A stretch of DNA of 64,000 nt, taken from NCBI GenBank assembly GCA_020201035.1, contig JAIVHO010000036.1, positions 1 to 64,000 on the forward strand, in the 5' to 3' direction. The stretch comes from Bacteroidales bacterium. Lineage in GTDB: Bacteria > Bacteroidota > Bacteroidia > Bacteroidales > VadinHA17. The notes beneath the pieces are model-generated. The model worked only from the letters and a program-made list of their open reading frames with translations. It was not told the origin of the DNA and did not search any database. A program made the translations under genes and the position numbers. This document shows, one piece after another, positions 55,672 to 63,998 of the stretch. Positions within the stretch are counted from its first letter, which is position 1, and each line of letters opens with the position of its first letter.

Positions 55672-57036
55672 TTAGCGATTCCTTTCGGAAAACCGGATAA
55701 CTATCTCCACTCTTCTCTCTTCATTAATAATTGTTTCTGAGGCGTACTGACTGCCAAAGTTCTGTGTAAAGATAATAGTATCGTCAATCCCCATGCCGGT
55801 AAGCGACTCTCTTAACAGGTTGAGTCGGCGCGATGTTATTGCCCTGTTTACTTCGGCTGATCCCGACCGGTCAGTGTATCCCTTAAGTATTATTGTGACC
55901 GGCTTTTTCTCCGTGGTTATCTCAGCAATTTTCCTTAGGATATCATCCTTGTTCATGGCCTCTGCTGATCCGCGGGTATAATTAAGAATCAAGGTATCAG
56001 GAGTCGCCTGCTCTATTGCCCTGGTTTGTGCCGCTGATTCTTCTGCTGCCAGTGAATCTGTCTGGCTCTTAAGTACGGCCAGACTGTCCAGTTTTCGCTG
56101 ATCTTCAAGTGCCTGATTATTGAGTGCGGCCAAACTGTCTCGCTGCTGCCTGATTATCAGTTCCTGTTCCTTAAGTTGAGCCAGACTGTCCCGTTGCTGA
56201 TGTATTAATAGTGCCTGACTTATCAGTATCCTCTGTTTCGTTGCTGCCACTGAATCGCTCTCCGTTATGACTATGAGTGAGTCGGGGCGCAGAGTGTCAG
56301 CAACTACTGTATCCCCGCTATTTGCCAGGTTATTTACCTCAACAGGCACCTCCACGGGTACGGGAACCTCCACACGAACCGGTACTTCCACCGGTACGGG
56401 TACCTCCACACGAACCGGCACCTCCACCGGTACGGGTACCTCCACACGAACCGGTACTTCCACCGGTACGGGTACCTCCACACGAACCGGCACTTCCACA
56501 AACACTGTGTCATGATGCATCTCCCGGTTCCCCGGCAGCAGGGAATCCGGTGTTGTCTGAACTGTTTTCTCACGTTCCTCCATCTGCAGTGTGTCAGGCA
56601 TCTCAGCCGCTGCATCATAGGGTTCTGCTTGCAGGTTATCCGGCACCTCAACTGCTGCATTTCGCTCTACCGCTTTCAGGGTATCCGGTTTCTGGATATC
56701 TGCCGCCAGCATCTTCTTCAGCAGTGTGTCAGGCATCTCAGCCGCTGCATCATAGGGTTCCGCTTGCAGGTTATCCGGCACCTCAACTGCTGCATTTCGC
56801 TCTACCGCTTTCAGGGTATCCGGTTTCTGAACCGTTTCATGTTCTCTTCTATCCTGATTATTCGGCTTTTTGATATCAACTGAGTCTGATCGTGAACCTT
56901 CCGTTACTGCCTGATCGCTGTATTGATTTTCAGAGACATACAGTGATATTCCAATCGGCCTATTAGTGCTGCAGGAGGCAATGGTTAGAAGAATAACCAC
57001 AATAAAGGCACTTCCTATTTTTTCAGTCCAAGCCAT
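55672..57036 (-). CDS. Repeat-rich OmpA-family lipoprotein
   Basis: Lipoprotein signal MAWTEKIGSAFIVVILLTIA with Cys22. A long repetitive stalk follows: a 36-residue unit (QKPDTLKAVERNAAVEVPDN onwards) twice with 9 residues between, then four tandem VEVPVRVEVPVP units, then a Gln/Arg-rich coiled coil (about 265-330). The C-terminal OmpA peptidoglycan-binding domain (about 340-450) has LKGYTDRSGSAEVNRAITSRR. The stalk would reach from outer membrane to peptidoglycan. The start overlaps the stop of the upstream gene by 22 bp, implying translational coupling with it. The DNA repeats are nearly identical, so the length may vary between isolates. Confidence 0.85.
   Translation of the reverse strand: MAWTEKIGSAFIVVILLTIASCSTNRPIGISLYVSENQYSDQAVTEGSRSDSVDIKKPNNQDRREHETVQKPDTLKAVERNAAVEVPDNLQAEPYDAAAEMPDTLLKKMLAADIQKPDTLKAVERNAAVEVPDNLQAEPYDAAAEMPDTLQMEEREKTVQTTPDSLLPGNREMHHDTVFVEVPVRVEVPVPVEVPVRVEVPVPVEVPVRVEVPVPVEVPVRVEVPVPVEVPVEVNNLANSGDTVVADTLRPDSLIVITESDSVAATKQRILISQALLIHQQRDSLAQLKEQELIIRQQRDSLAALNNQALEDQRKLDSLAVLKSQTDSLAAEESAAQTRAIEQATPDTLILNYTRGSAEAMNKDDILRKIAEITTEKKPVTIILKGYTDRSGSAEVNRAITSRRLNLLRESLTGMGIDDTIIFTQNFGSQYASETIINEERRVEIVIRFSERNR
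56341..56500. repeat. 36-bp coding tandem repeat (about four copies)
   Basis: In-frame repeat of a 36-bp unit containing TCCACACGAACCGG and ACCGGTACGGG, encoding VEVPVRVEVPVP on the minus strand within the OmpA-family gene. Copies differ by single bases only. Confidence 0.9.
56587..56829. repeat. 108-bp near-perfect direct repeat within the OmpA-family gene
   Basis: Copies at 56587-56694 and 56722-56829 (period 135 bp) differ at one base (TTCTGC against TTCCGC). Each encodes the same 36 residues. Such conservation at synonymous sites means a recent duplication or gene conversion. Confidence 0.9.
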
Positions 57037-58199
57037 ATATTCAGTTCCAGTGAGAGTCCGGCCGTGGGCAAGACACTCAGATTGCTAAAATCCTCGGTTC
57101 CCTTTTCTCCCAGAATAATTACGCCTGCGTTGAAGCGAACGACTTTAAACAGCCTGAAGCCCAATCCGGTATAGACAGGCAGAGTGACTCCCGGTGTTAC
57201 AAATTCGGTTCCGTCAGCATCGGCTACCGGTTCAAAGAGCAGTCCAATCGAATAGCCAAAAGAATCAAAAAGCCTTGATCTGCTTGCCAGTCGGCTCCTG
57301 TTGCTAAAGGGTATTGTTACACCGGCCCCGGGAGTAAAGTTTACATTATGAACAGAAGCGTTGTTAATGGTCATGCTCTTATCCCAGGCATACATCCCGA
57401 TATTTACAGGCAGCGTAAACTGTTCCCTGTCGGTTGATACTGATCTTACCAGCACGGTCCTGTGATGCTGTACCAGGTCACTGCTTATAAAGGGGTGAAG
57501 TTCTGACATAATCAGATCATTAATATGTTTAACCCTTTCATTGACCATTTGGTCGGCAACGCTGTCACGTTCGAAGTTACCGCGGCTGCGAAGGAATCTT
57601 TTAAACCTGAAATCGCTTTGGTTCTTAAGCTCCTCCAGTACAAGTATTGAGGGAGCGGCATAGCCAATGCTGTTCTTTGATATCTGGTAGATCAGAGCTT
57701 CGTCTATAAGTGTTTTGAGATCTGAATATACAGAGTTGGGATTGCTGATATTGAGGTTTTTACCGTCAAAATAGTAATTGTTTTTAAGAAAGAAGGTTAT
57801 CCTTTCGGCGAGATTGTCTGCCAGAATATGCTTCTGCTGTTCAGACATCTGTTTGTATGTGGTTATCTGAAAATCATATTTACTGCCAGATTTAAGTACT
57901 CCCGGTATTACCACGCTGAATGTACTTGTGTTATTATCTGCTGTCCTGTTCCAGGCAAAGGAGTGAATGGGCTTTTTGCTGTTCTCATTGAATATATGCA
58001 CCACGACATACTCAATATCTATGCCCGCATCACCCTGAATAATAAATGGCTGATCAAACGGGACTACCGGGGTGTTTACAAATGACCCCGATTCAAAATC
58101 GACCTTTACCAGCCGCTCCTGTGTAAAGGCGGGATTTACTGCAATGAGTAGCATTATTGCGAAAGCAGTACCTGAAATGAGTTTTATTCTTTTCATCAT
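57015..58199 (-). CDS. Hypothetical secreted protein with barrel-like C-terminus, coupled to the OmpA lipoprotein
   Basis: Signal peptide at MMKRIKLISGTAFAIMLLIA...AFTQ from ATG 58199; the longer frame to 58313 starts with TTG and lacks a leader. An N-terminal Ig-like strand set (about 25-125) has FIIQGDAGIDIEYVVVHIF. A helical middle spans about 130-265, and the C-terminus (about 270-394) has strands ending in SLELNIWLGLKK that look like outer-membrane barrel strands. No known family recognised. It overlaps the OmpA-family gene by 22 bp, so the two probably form one envelope complex. Confidence 0.75.
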   Translation of the reverse strand: MMKRIKLISGTAFAIMLLIAVNPAFTQERLVKVDFESGSFVNTPVVPFDQPFIIQGDAGIDIEYVVVHIFNENSKKPIHSFAWNRTADNNTSTFSVVIPGVLKSGSKYDFQITTYKQMSEQQKHILADNLAERITFFLKNNYYFDGKNLNISNPNSVYSDLKTLIDEALIYQISKNSIGYAAPSILVLEELKNQSDFRFKRFLRSRGNFERDSVADQMVNERVKHINDLIMSELHPFISSDLVQHHRTVLVRSVSTDREQFTLPVNIGMYAWDKSMTINNASVHNVNFTPGAGVTIPFSNRSRLASRSRLFDSFGYSIGLLFEPVADADGTEFVTPGVTLPVYTGLGFRLFKVVRFNAGVIILGEKGTEDFSNLSVLPTAGLSLELNIWLGLKK

Positions 58200-58352
58200 A
58201 TTTTTTTGTTTGGTCAGTTTTTGCTGGTGTGTTTCCGACTCAGATTGTAACAATAGTTTAATTATAGAAATATAGGTAAACAGCAATCTCATTTCACACC
58301 TGTCTCTAATCAACAGTTGCGGGCCATCCTGTTTACCATTGATATATAGTTG

Positions 58353-58958
58353 TCATCGTAAATTTTTCGCCGCAAACTCCCAGTTAAGCAGTTTGTCAAT
58401 CACCGCACTTACATATTCAGGCCTGCGGTTCTGGTGATCAAGGTAATATGCATGTTCCCATACATCAATGGTAAGCAGCGGTTTTGTTCCCCTGATAAGA
58501 GGAGTGTCTGCATTACCTGTTTTTACCACCCTCAGCCTTTCGCCGTCGAGTATAAGCCAGGCCCATCCGCTACCGAACTGGCCGGTTGCTGCCGTAGCCA
58601 GTTCTTTCCTGAATGCTTCGGTTGATCCGAATGACTCATTAATTTTCTGAGCCAGTTCAGCCGGGGGCTCACCTCCGCCTGCAGGCTTCAGGCTGTTCCA
58701 GTAGAACGTGTGGTTCCATACCTGGGCAGCATTGTTGAAGATAGCTGCATGGTCAGGTTCTCCTGCCGATTTAATTATGATCTCTTCAAGCGACATCTTC
58801 GCATAATCTGTTCCCTTAATAAATTTATTGAGGTTGTCAACATATGCCTGGTGGTGTCTGCCGTAGTGGAATGATATGGTTTTAGCAGAAATTACCGGTT
58901 CCAGAGAATTCTCAGGCCAGGGTAATTGTGGTAGTAGATGAGTGTTTTTTTCAGTCAT
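58353..58958 (-). CDS. sodB: Superoxide dismutase, Fe/Mn family (copy 2)
   Basis: Second SodB-type enzyme of 201 residues, with the same ligands as copy 1 ([23 protein letters not shown]) and Gln in NNAAQVWNH. It is clearly a paralogue of the 19.2 kb copy but differs at many positions, so the duplication is old or one copy was acquired. No signal peptide. It lies 154 bp downstream of the hypothetical envelope gene and is preceded by a short intergenic region. Whether one is Fe- and the other Mn-loaded cannot be read from the ligands. Confidence 0.97.
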   Translation of the reverse strand: MTEKNTHLLPQLPWPENSLEPVISAKTISFHYGRHHQAYVDNLNKFIKGTDYAKMSLEEIIIKSAGEPDHAAIFNNAAQVWNHTFYWNSLKPAGGGEPPAELAQKINESFGSTEAFRKELATAATGQFGSGWAWLILDGERLRVVKTGNADTPLIRGTKPLLTIDVWEHAYYLDHQNRRPEYVSAVIDKLLNWEFAAKNLR

Positions 58959-59044
58959 TTTGTTAAGTTTTTATTAGGTTCCACATCTCTGTTTTTGTTT
59001 CTGCTGAAAGCAAACAGAAGTACAGAATCAGGTAGGAATTAAGA

Positions 59045-59470
59045 TTATAATATACTAAAAAAATGGCTTATCTCCAAATAAATTATCTTCAAATCCGATT
59101 GTATACTGACCGACACATGGTGAATAAAGACAATTGGCAGAATAATTCCGGCAATAGCTGTCACCATTGCTGCAAATACTGAAATTACCGGAACAAAGTT
59201 TATATCCCCGTTCCCCTTTATGGAGTTAAGGATAATCAGGCAGTAAATAAATGACGATACATAGGTATCCGGCACAACCTGATTAAGGCGGTCATACATA
59301 AAGTTGCGTACCAGTCTTGAGCCAAACTGAGACGATGCCAGTGCCAGAACCACCCGGGTAATTAAGAAGATTGTTCAGGCTACGCCGTTCATGGCCCCTG
59401 AAATAATGGAAAGTATAGTGCTGGCTGAGTCAACGCTGCCTGAAAAGAAATATTTCAGGAATCCGTTATG
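59045..59470 (-). pseudogene. DUF2254 membrane protein remnant with in-frame stop
   Basis: The minus-strand frame reads SASTILSIISGAMNGVA, then TGA (59375-59377), then TIFLITRVVLALASSQFGSR and FVYCL-like SFIYCLIILN, which are the hallmark of DUF2254. Family members have over 400 residues; here about 140 codons remain, with the N-terminus missing next to the ion-channel gene stop and the C-terminus lost after 59045. The gene caller frame 59045-59353 (GTG start) is the part after the stop. Confidence 0.8.
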
Positions 59471-59472
59471 TC

Positions 59473-60288
59473 TTACGAGTGGTCTTCAGTATTAAGTGAG
59501 TTGCCGCATTTCTTGCAGTAAAGGGCATCATCATCATGTATGTCATACAGACATTTTGAGCAAACCTGAGTATTATACTTCCTGGGCATGTTTATCATTT
59601 CGGAAGTCACTATACCTGTTGGGACAGCAATTATAGCATATCCCATTATCATTAGAAGGCTGGCTATAATCTGACCGGCTCCTGTAGCCGGAGAAATATC
59701 ACCGTATCCAACGGTTGTCAGGGTAACAATAGCCCAGTAGATACTTACCGGGATACTGGTAAAGCCATTCTCATGGCCCTCTACCATATACATCACTGTA
59801 CCAAAGATCAATACCATCGTCAGGATTACAGCCAGGAACATAAAAATCTTTTCCCTGCTTCTGTACATTGCAATCCCCAGCATCCGGCCTGCCGACGTAT
59901 AACGTGTAAGTTTCAGTACGCGGAATACCCTGATCAGTCTTACTGCCCTTATAATCATCAGGCTCTGGGCACCTGCTAAAATAAATATAAGGAAACCAGG
60001 TATTATGGCAAGCAGGTCAATTATTCCGTAGAAACTGAAGATATAACGTGAAGGCTTATCTACTATATAGATACGGAGCAGGTATTCCGCTGTGAAAAGG
60101 CCGGTGATTATCAGTTCAGCAAACTTAAGCTCAGAGGCATATACCTTATTTACCGATTCCATGCTGTCGGCCAATACCAGTCCCACACTTGCCAGAATAA
60201 ATATGATAAGGATTAGGTCAAAGGTTTTTCCTCCTCTGGTGTCAGCCTCAAAAATTATCTTATAAAGTTTATCCTTTGTTCGATGCAT
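59473..60288 (-). CDS. Voltage-gated potassium channel-type ion transporter with zinc ribbon
   Basis: Six-TM channel of 271 residues. Its S4 has the arginine ladder RAVRLIRVFRVLKLTRYT (114-131). The pore has the K+ filter TTVGYGD (191-197) and ends in S6 (about 205-228). After S6 the cytosolic tail has a zinc ribbon, Cys243-x2-Cys246 and Cys258-x2-Cys261 (CSKCLYDI, YCKKCGNS). Tetramer expected. A zinc ribbon on such a channel is uncommon in my experience and may sense zinc or redox state. It is directly upstream of the DUF2254 relic. Confidence 0.9.
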   Translation of the reverse strand: MHRTKDKLYKIIFEADTRGGKTFDLILIIFILASVGLVLADSMESVNKVYASELKFAELIITGLFTAEYLLRIYIVDKPSRYIFSFYGIIDLLAIIPGFLIFILAGAQSLMIIRAVRLIRVFRVLKLTRYTSAGRMLGIAMYRSREKIFMFLAVILTMVLIFGTVMYMVEGHENGFTSIPVSIYWAIVTLTTVGYGDISPATGAGQIIASLLMIMGYAIIAVPTGIVTSEMINMPRKYNTQVCSKCLYDIHDDDALYCKKCGNSLNTEDHS

Positions 60289-60325
60289 TAATTAATAATT
60301 ATCAGGATTAAATTAATTCATCAGT

Positions 60326-60991
60326 TCAATTCAAAAGGGGCGTTACCGGTAATCTTCTGTCTTCGGCACTGATAATCCAGTAGACAGTTATACTGATAAA
60401 TGCCGCAAAGAAGCACCATACAGATGTAAGGTACTCTCTGAAAAAGATTCCTGTCAAAAATAAGGAGATAGTTGCAAGAATGCCAAACAGGTAAATGTTT
60501 TTTATACTGGAGATATAGAGCGGTATCAGAGTCGCGAGCAGGTATAGAATAAACACCGGGATTACCAGTGAACGCGGAAAGTCGTTGACATACTTTATAT
60601 GGTGGTGACTGATCTGCGGCTCTACATTATGAATTATCAGTCCGGTGCCATAATAGAGTGATATGATAATACCTGCCCCAAGGAAAATCTTCAGGTATCT
60701 GCGTCTTGAAGGATTGTGTTCCATCTTAAGCACAGCCAGTGGTACCATGGTTGGCCAGATAACCACTGCTGCAAGCAGGAACAGGTAACCGGATATGTTC
60801 AGCATAACCTGGTTTCCCGGGTTCTGCAGCGCTACCCAAACAAAGCCCTCCGAGATCTGCTGCAGGCCAAATAACAGCGGGATTGCAGAAAAGAGTCTCT
60901 GTTCAGGTTTCCGCATCCTTTTTACCGTCGCTATACCAATGGCGGTTACCACGGCACCACCTGCGAAACTTGCTCCTGCTGAAAAACACAT
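60326..60991 (-). CDS. DUF6629-type membrane protein
   Basis: Membrane protein of 221 residues that begins MCFSAGASFAGG, the hallmark N-terminus of DUF6629, followed by six to seven TM segments including LLFGLQQISEGFVWVAL. Charged loops contain RKPEQRLF and KMEHNPSRRRYLK. Function unknown; no catalytic motif. It lies 37 bp upstream of the ion channel on the same strand and may share its transcript. Confidence 0.85.
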   Translation of the reverse strand: MCFSAGASFAGGAVVTAIGIATVKRMRKPEQRLFSAIPLLFGLQQISEGFVWVALQNPGNQVMLNISGYLFLLAAVVIWPTMVPLAVLKMEHNPSRRRYLKIFLGAGIIISLYYGTGLIIHNVEPQISHHHIKYVNDFPRSLVIPVFILYLLATLIPLYISSIKNIYLFGILATISLFLTGIFFREYLTSVWCFFAAFISITVYWIISAEDRRLPVTPLLN

Positions 60992-61126
60992 AGGCAGATC
61001 ATCTATTTTGGCTTCGGAGAGCCATCCCTTACTTCATCAGGAATAAATATAGCCAATTATAAGGGAAGATACTGCATTAGCCCGGGTTAATCTGGGTATT
61101 TCCTTACAACCGGGATCTTAAACAGA

Positions 61127-61786
61127 TTATTTTCCTGCTTTCTCTATCATCTTCTCGTTAGCGGTTATTACAAACTCAACCCTTCGGTTGCTTGCCCTGC
61201 CTTCATCGGTATCATTGGTGTACCTGGGGTCAGATTCTCCGTATCCTGCAGTTTTTAGTCGTGCCGCAGATATACTTTTCTGAACCAGGTATCCTGATAC
61301 AGCTCCTGCTCTCCTTTCAGAGAGCGCAATATTATAAGCTTCGGTACCTGCATCATCAGTGTGTCCGGTGATCAGTATATCAGTATCTGGATATCTGTTA
61401 AGGATGATAACCAGATTGTCGAGACTCTCTTTGGCATTTGCCATGATAACGGATGAATCAAAGCCGAAAAGGATATCACTGGTAAACTCAATTACTATAC
61501 CCTCACCAACACGCTCAACAATAACACCCGGGATCTCTTCCTCAATCTCGGCTGCCTGTTTGTCCATCTGGTTACCGATTATTGCTCCGGTGGCACCGCC
61601 AACCGTTGCGCCTATTACAGCACCCATCGCAGTATTGCCTGCTGCCCGTCCTATAATTGCTCCTGCAGCGCCTCCTGCTGCCGTTCCTATTGCTCCTCCC
61701 TTAGCTGCTTTGCTCCAGGATGCACATCCGGAGAAGGCAACTGTTATCGCCAATAATGGCAGAATCAAAAGTTTTGATGTTTTCAT
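61127..61786 (-). CDS. OmpA/YiaD-type lipoprotein with glycine zipper
   Basis: Lipoprotein signal with Cys21 in AFSGCASW. Residues about 30-75 form a glycine-zipper region (GGAIGTAAGGAAGAIIGRAA, GNTAMGAVIGATVGGATGAI), a membrane-inserting segment. The C-terminal OmpA peptidoglycan-binding domain (about 100-210) has ITGHTDDAGTEAYNIALSERR and ESDPRYTNDTDEGRASNRR. The 219-residue length fits YiaD-type proteins. The upstream leader, including the start codon, is duplicated 140 bp further upstream. Confidence 0.93.
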   Translation of the reverse strand: MKTSKLLILPLLAITVAFSGCASWSKAAKGGAIGTAAGGAAGAIIGRAAGNTAMGAVIGATVGGATGAIIGNQMDKQAAEIEEEIPGVIVERVGEGIVIEFTSDILFGFDSSVIMANAKESLDNLVIILNRYPDTDILITGHTDDAGTEAYNIALSERRAGAVSGYLVQKSISAARLKTAGYGESDPRYTNDTDEGRASNRRVEFVITANEKMIEKAGK

Positions 61787-61979
61787 ACGTTTAAAATTTT
61801 GTAATTATATGACAATAAGTTAATTAAAAATTTGAGAACGAATGTAACCGCTTCGCTCTCGCATAATATTTTTTAAACATATTCTTTGGTGATATTTATG
61901 CTTAAAAAACATCATGCTCGTTTCATACGTTTAAAATTTTGTAATTATATGACAATAAGTTAATTAAAAATTTGAGAAC
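61781..61979. repeat. 59-bp perfect direct repeat in the OmpA-lipoprotein leader
   Basis: 61781-61839 and 61921-61979 are identical over 59 bp (TTTCATACGTTTAAAATTTT onwards). The first copy includes the start codon (61784-61786) and leader of the lipoprotein gene. In the second copy the corresponding ATG opens a frame that stops after four codons. The region 61787-62094 holds no other gene. Confidence 0.95.
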
Positions 61980-62094
61980 AGAGACATCTGTATTGCCCTC
62001 ACAATAATTAAATTACTGAATGGAAATGTTGTCTTGTTGTTGGTAAATGGTGTATAATAACTGAACAGCGATATTCCGTGGTGGAGTTAATCTG

Positions 62095-62406
62095 TCAGCT
62101 GTAAGATTTGGTCTGGTCTATATCTGTTTTATCATTTTTGTCACCGGAAGAAACCTCTTTTTTATCTGATGACTTCTCCTTTGGTTTTGACTGCCTATCC
62201 AGTTCAACAACCTTTTTCAGCATAGAGAAGAGGAGGCCGCCGGTCAGAGCTCCCAGTACATATATTCCCATCAGGGTGACCGCTATAGGGAGATTGATAC
62301 TCCATACAATAAATTTAATATTTACCGTTTCAAAGTTCTGTGCTGAAAAGATCAGGGCTACTGCCAGCAGCAGCAACAGAATTATTTTTTTTATGGATGT
62401 CTTCAT
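62095..62406 (-). CDS. LapA-domain (DUF1049) membrane protein
   Basis: Small inner-membrane protein of 103 residues with two helices (about 5-22 and 38-62) joined by NFETVNIKFIVWSINLP, the LapA pattern. The charged cytosolic tail (residues about 65-103, rich in Lys, Asp and Ser) contains KKVVELDRQSKPKEK. In Enterobacteria LapA works with LapB in LPS assembly; here no LapB is adjacent. Role not established in Bacteroidota. Confidence 0.85.
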   Translation of the reverse strand: MKTSIKKIILLLLLAVALIFSAQNFETVNIKFIVWSINLPIAVTLMGIYVLGALTGGLLFSMLKKVVELDRQSKPKEKSSDKKEVSSGDKNDKTDIDQTKSYS

Positions 62407-62603
62407 AATGAAATCTATTTGGGTTTTATTTCATCGGTGAATGGGTATAATCCATTAAGCGCCACGGTGATCAGCAGTAACGGGTATACCGGTTTTTATG
62501 TTCATTTTTTAAAAGTGAATGTTTATCAAATATAAACATATTTAGCGAATTACGGAATATAAAAGCGTCATTTAAATACGGTTTATTACCTCTGGGGCAT
62601 TGG

Positions 62604-63998
62604 TCAGAAAACAAACCTTATCCCCTGTGCAAGGGGGAGATCGTCACCATAATTGATGGTGTTGGTCTGGCGCCTCATATATGTTTTCCATGAGTCTGAT
62701 CCAGCCTCACGTCCTCCTCCGGTATCTTTCTCGCCACCGAAGGCGCCGCCTATCTCAGCACCCGAAGTCCCTATATTAACATTGGCAATGCCGCAGTCGG
62801 ATCCCGCCTCTGACATAAATTTCTCTGACTCTCTGATATCACTGGTGAAAATTGAAGAGGAGAGCCCCTGGGGCACACTGTTGTTAAGTCTTATTGCCTC
62901 TTCTATATCCCTGTATTTCATCAGGTAGAGGATAGGTGCAAAGGTCTCCTCCTGTACAATTGAGTAGTGATTTTCTGCTTCAACAAGAGCAGGTACTACA
63001 TAATTACCGCAGCATTGGTCTTCACCGTTCAGTACATCACCTCCAATTAGGATTCTGCCACCCTCTTCAACTACTCTCAGGAGTGCATTCTTAAAGTCGG
63101 CAACTGCACTGTTATCTATCATAGGGCCAACAAGGGTTGTTGTATTGTACGGATTGCCGATCCGGCCGGCAATATCCTGATATGCTTCAGTCAGCCGTTC
63201 CTTTACCTCATTATAAATCTTCTCGTGAATAATCAGTCGCCTCGTTGATGTGCATCTCTGTCCGGCCGTCCCCACGGCGCCAAACACAACAGATTTTACC
63301 GCCATCTCCAGATCAGCCCTGTCAGATATTATCACAGCATTGTTTCCTCCCAGCTCCATTATTGAGCGACCCAGTCGGGCCCCCACAATGGCACTAATTC
63401 TTTTACCCACCGCAGTAGATCCTGTTACCGACACCAGTGGAATCCTCCTGTCGGCCACGAAATTATCGCCCAGAACTCCTGATCTGGCAATAATCATATT
63501 AAAGACTCCCTCTGGCACGCTATTTTTCTTCAGTACATCCCTGATGATATTCTGAACGGCAATAGCTGTCAGCGGGGTTCTGGAGCTGGGCTTCCATATA
63601 ACCACATCACCTGCTACCGCTGCTATCATGCTGTTCCATGCCCACACCGCCACAGGAAAGTTAAATGAGGTAATAAGGCCCAGTATACCAAGGGGATGGT
63701 ACTGGTCGTACATCCTGTGATCATGGCGTTCAGAGTGCATTGTGAATCCGTTCAGCAGACGCGACTGTCCCACCGCAAAATCACAAATATCTATCATCTC
63801 CTGTACTTCACCCAATCCCTCCTGGTAAATTTTTCCCATCTCCAGAGTTACCAGCCATGCCAGATCATCCTTATTTTTTCGCAGCGCCTCACCTATCTGT
63901 CTCACTACTTCACCCCGCATAGGGGCGGGGGTTTTTCTCCAGACAACAAAGGCCTCTTCTGCCTGCCTTATAATAAGTTCGTAATCCTCAACAGATGC
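62604..63998 (-). CDS. ALDH7-family aldehyde dehydrogenase, 5' end outside window
   Basis: NAD(P)+-dependent aldehyde dehydrogenase resembling ALDH7A1 (alpha-aminoadipic semialdehyde dehydrogenase, antiquitin). The frame stays open past the ATG at 63920 to 63998 and reads EAFVVWRKTPAPMRGEVVRQ, the family N-terminal region, so the start is beyond the window. Conserved sites: ITSFNFPVAVWAWNS, WKPSSRTPLTA, ELGGNNAVI (catalytic Glu) and GTAGQRCTSTRRL (catalytic Cys). IGGAFGGEKDTGGGREAGSD is the ALDH7 C-terminal signature. Roles include lysine catabolism and aldehyde detoxification. Confidence 0.95.
   Translation of the reverse strand, partial: ASVEDYELIIRQAEEAFVVWRKTPAPMRGEVVRQIGEALRKNKDDLAWLVTLEMGKIYQEGLGEVQEMIDICDFAVGQSRLLNGFTMHSERHDHRMYDQYHPLGILGLITSFNFPVAVWAWNSMIAAVAGDVVIWKPSSRTPLTAIAVQNIIRDVLKKNSVPEGVFNMIIARSGVLGDNFVADRRIPLVSVTGSTAVGKRISAIVGARLGRSIMELGGNNAVIISDRADLEMAVKSVVFGAVGTAGQRCTSTRRLIIHEKIYNEVKERLTEAYQDIAGRIGNPYNTTTLVGPMIDNSAVADFKNALLRVVEEGGRILIGGDVLNGEDQCCGNYVVPALVEAENHYSIVQEETFAPILYLMKYRDIEEAIRLNNSVPQGLSSSIFTSDIRESEKFMSEAGSDCGIANVNIGTSGAEIGGAFGGEKDTGGGREAGSDSWKTYMRRQTNTINYGDDLPLAQGIRFVF

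Noticed and set aside
56267-56883. Plus-strand frames of 82, 198 and 123 codons inside the OmpA-family gene
   Set aside because: They are low-complexity antisense readings produced by the 36-bp and 108-bp repeats and carry no family motifs.
59375-59377. In-frame TGA in the DUF2254 relic as a selenocysteine codon
   Set aside because: No SECIS-like structure was seen, the position corresponds to Gly in the family as I recall it, and both ends of the gene are missing.
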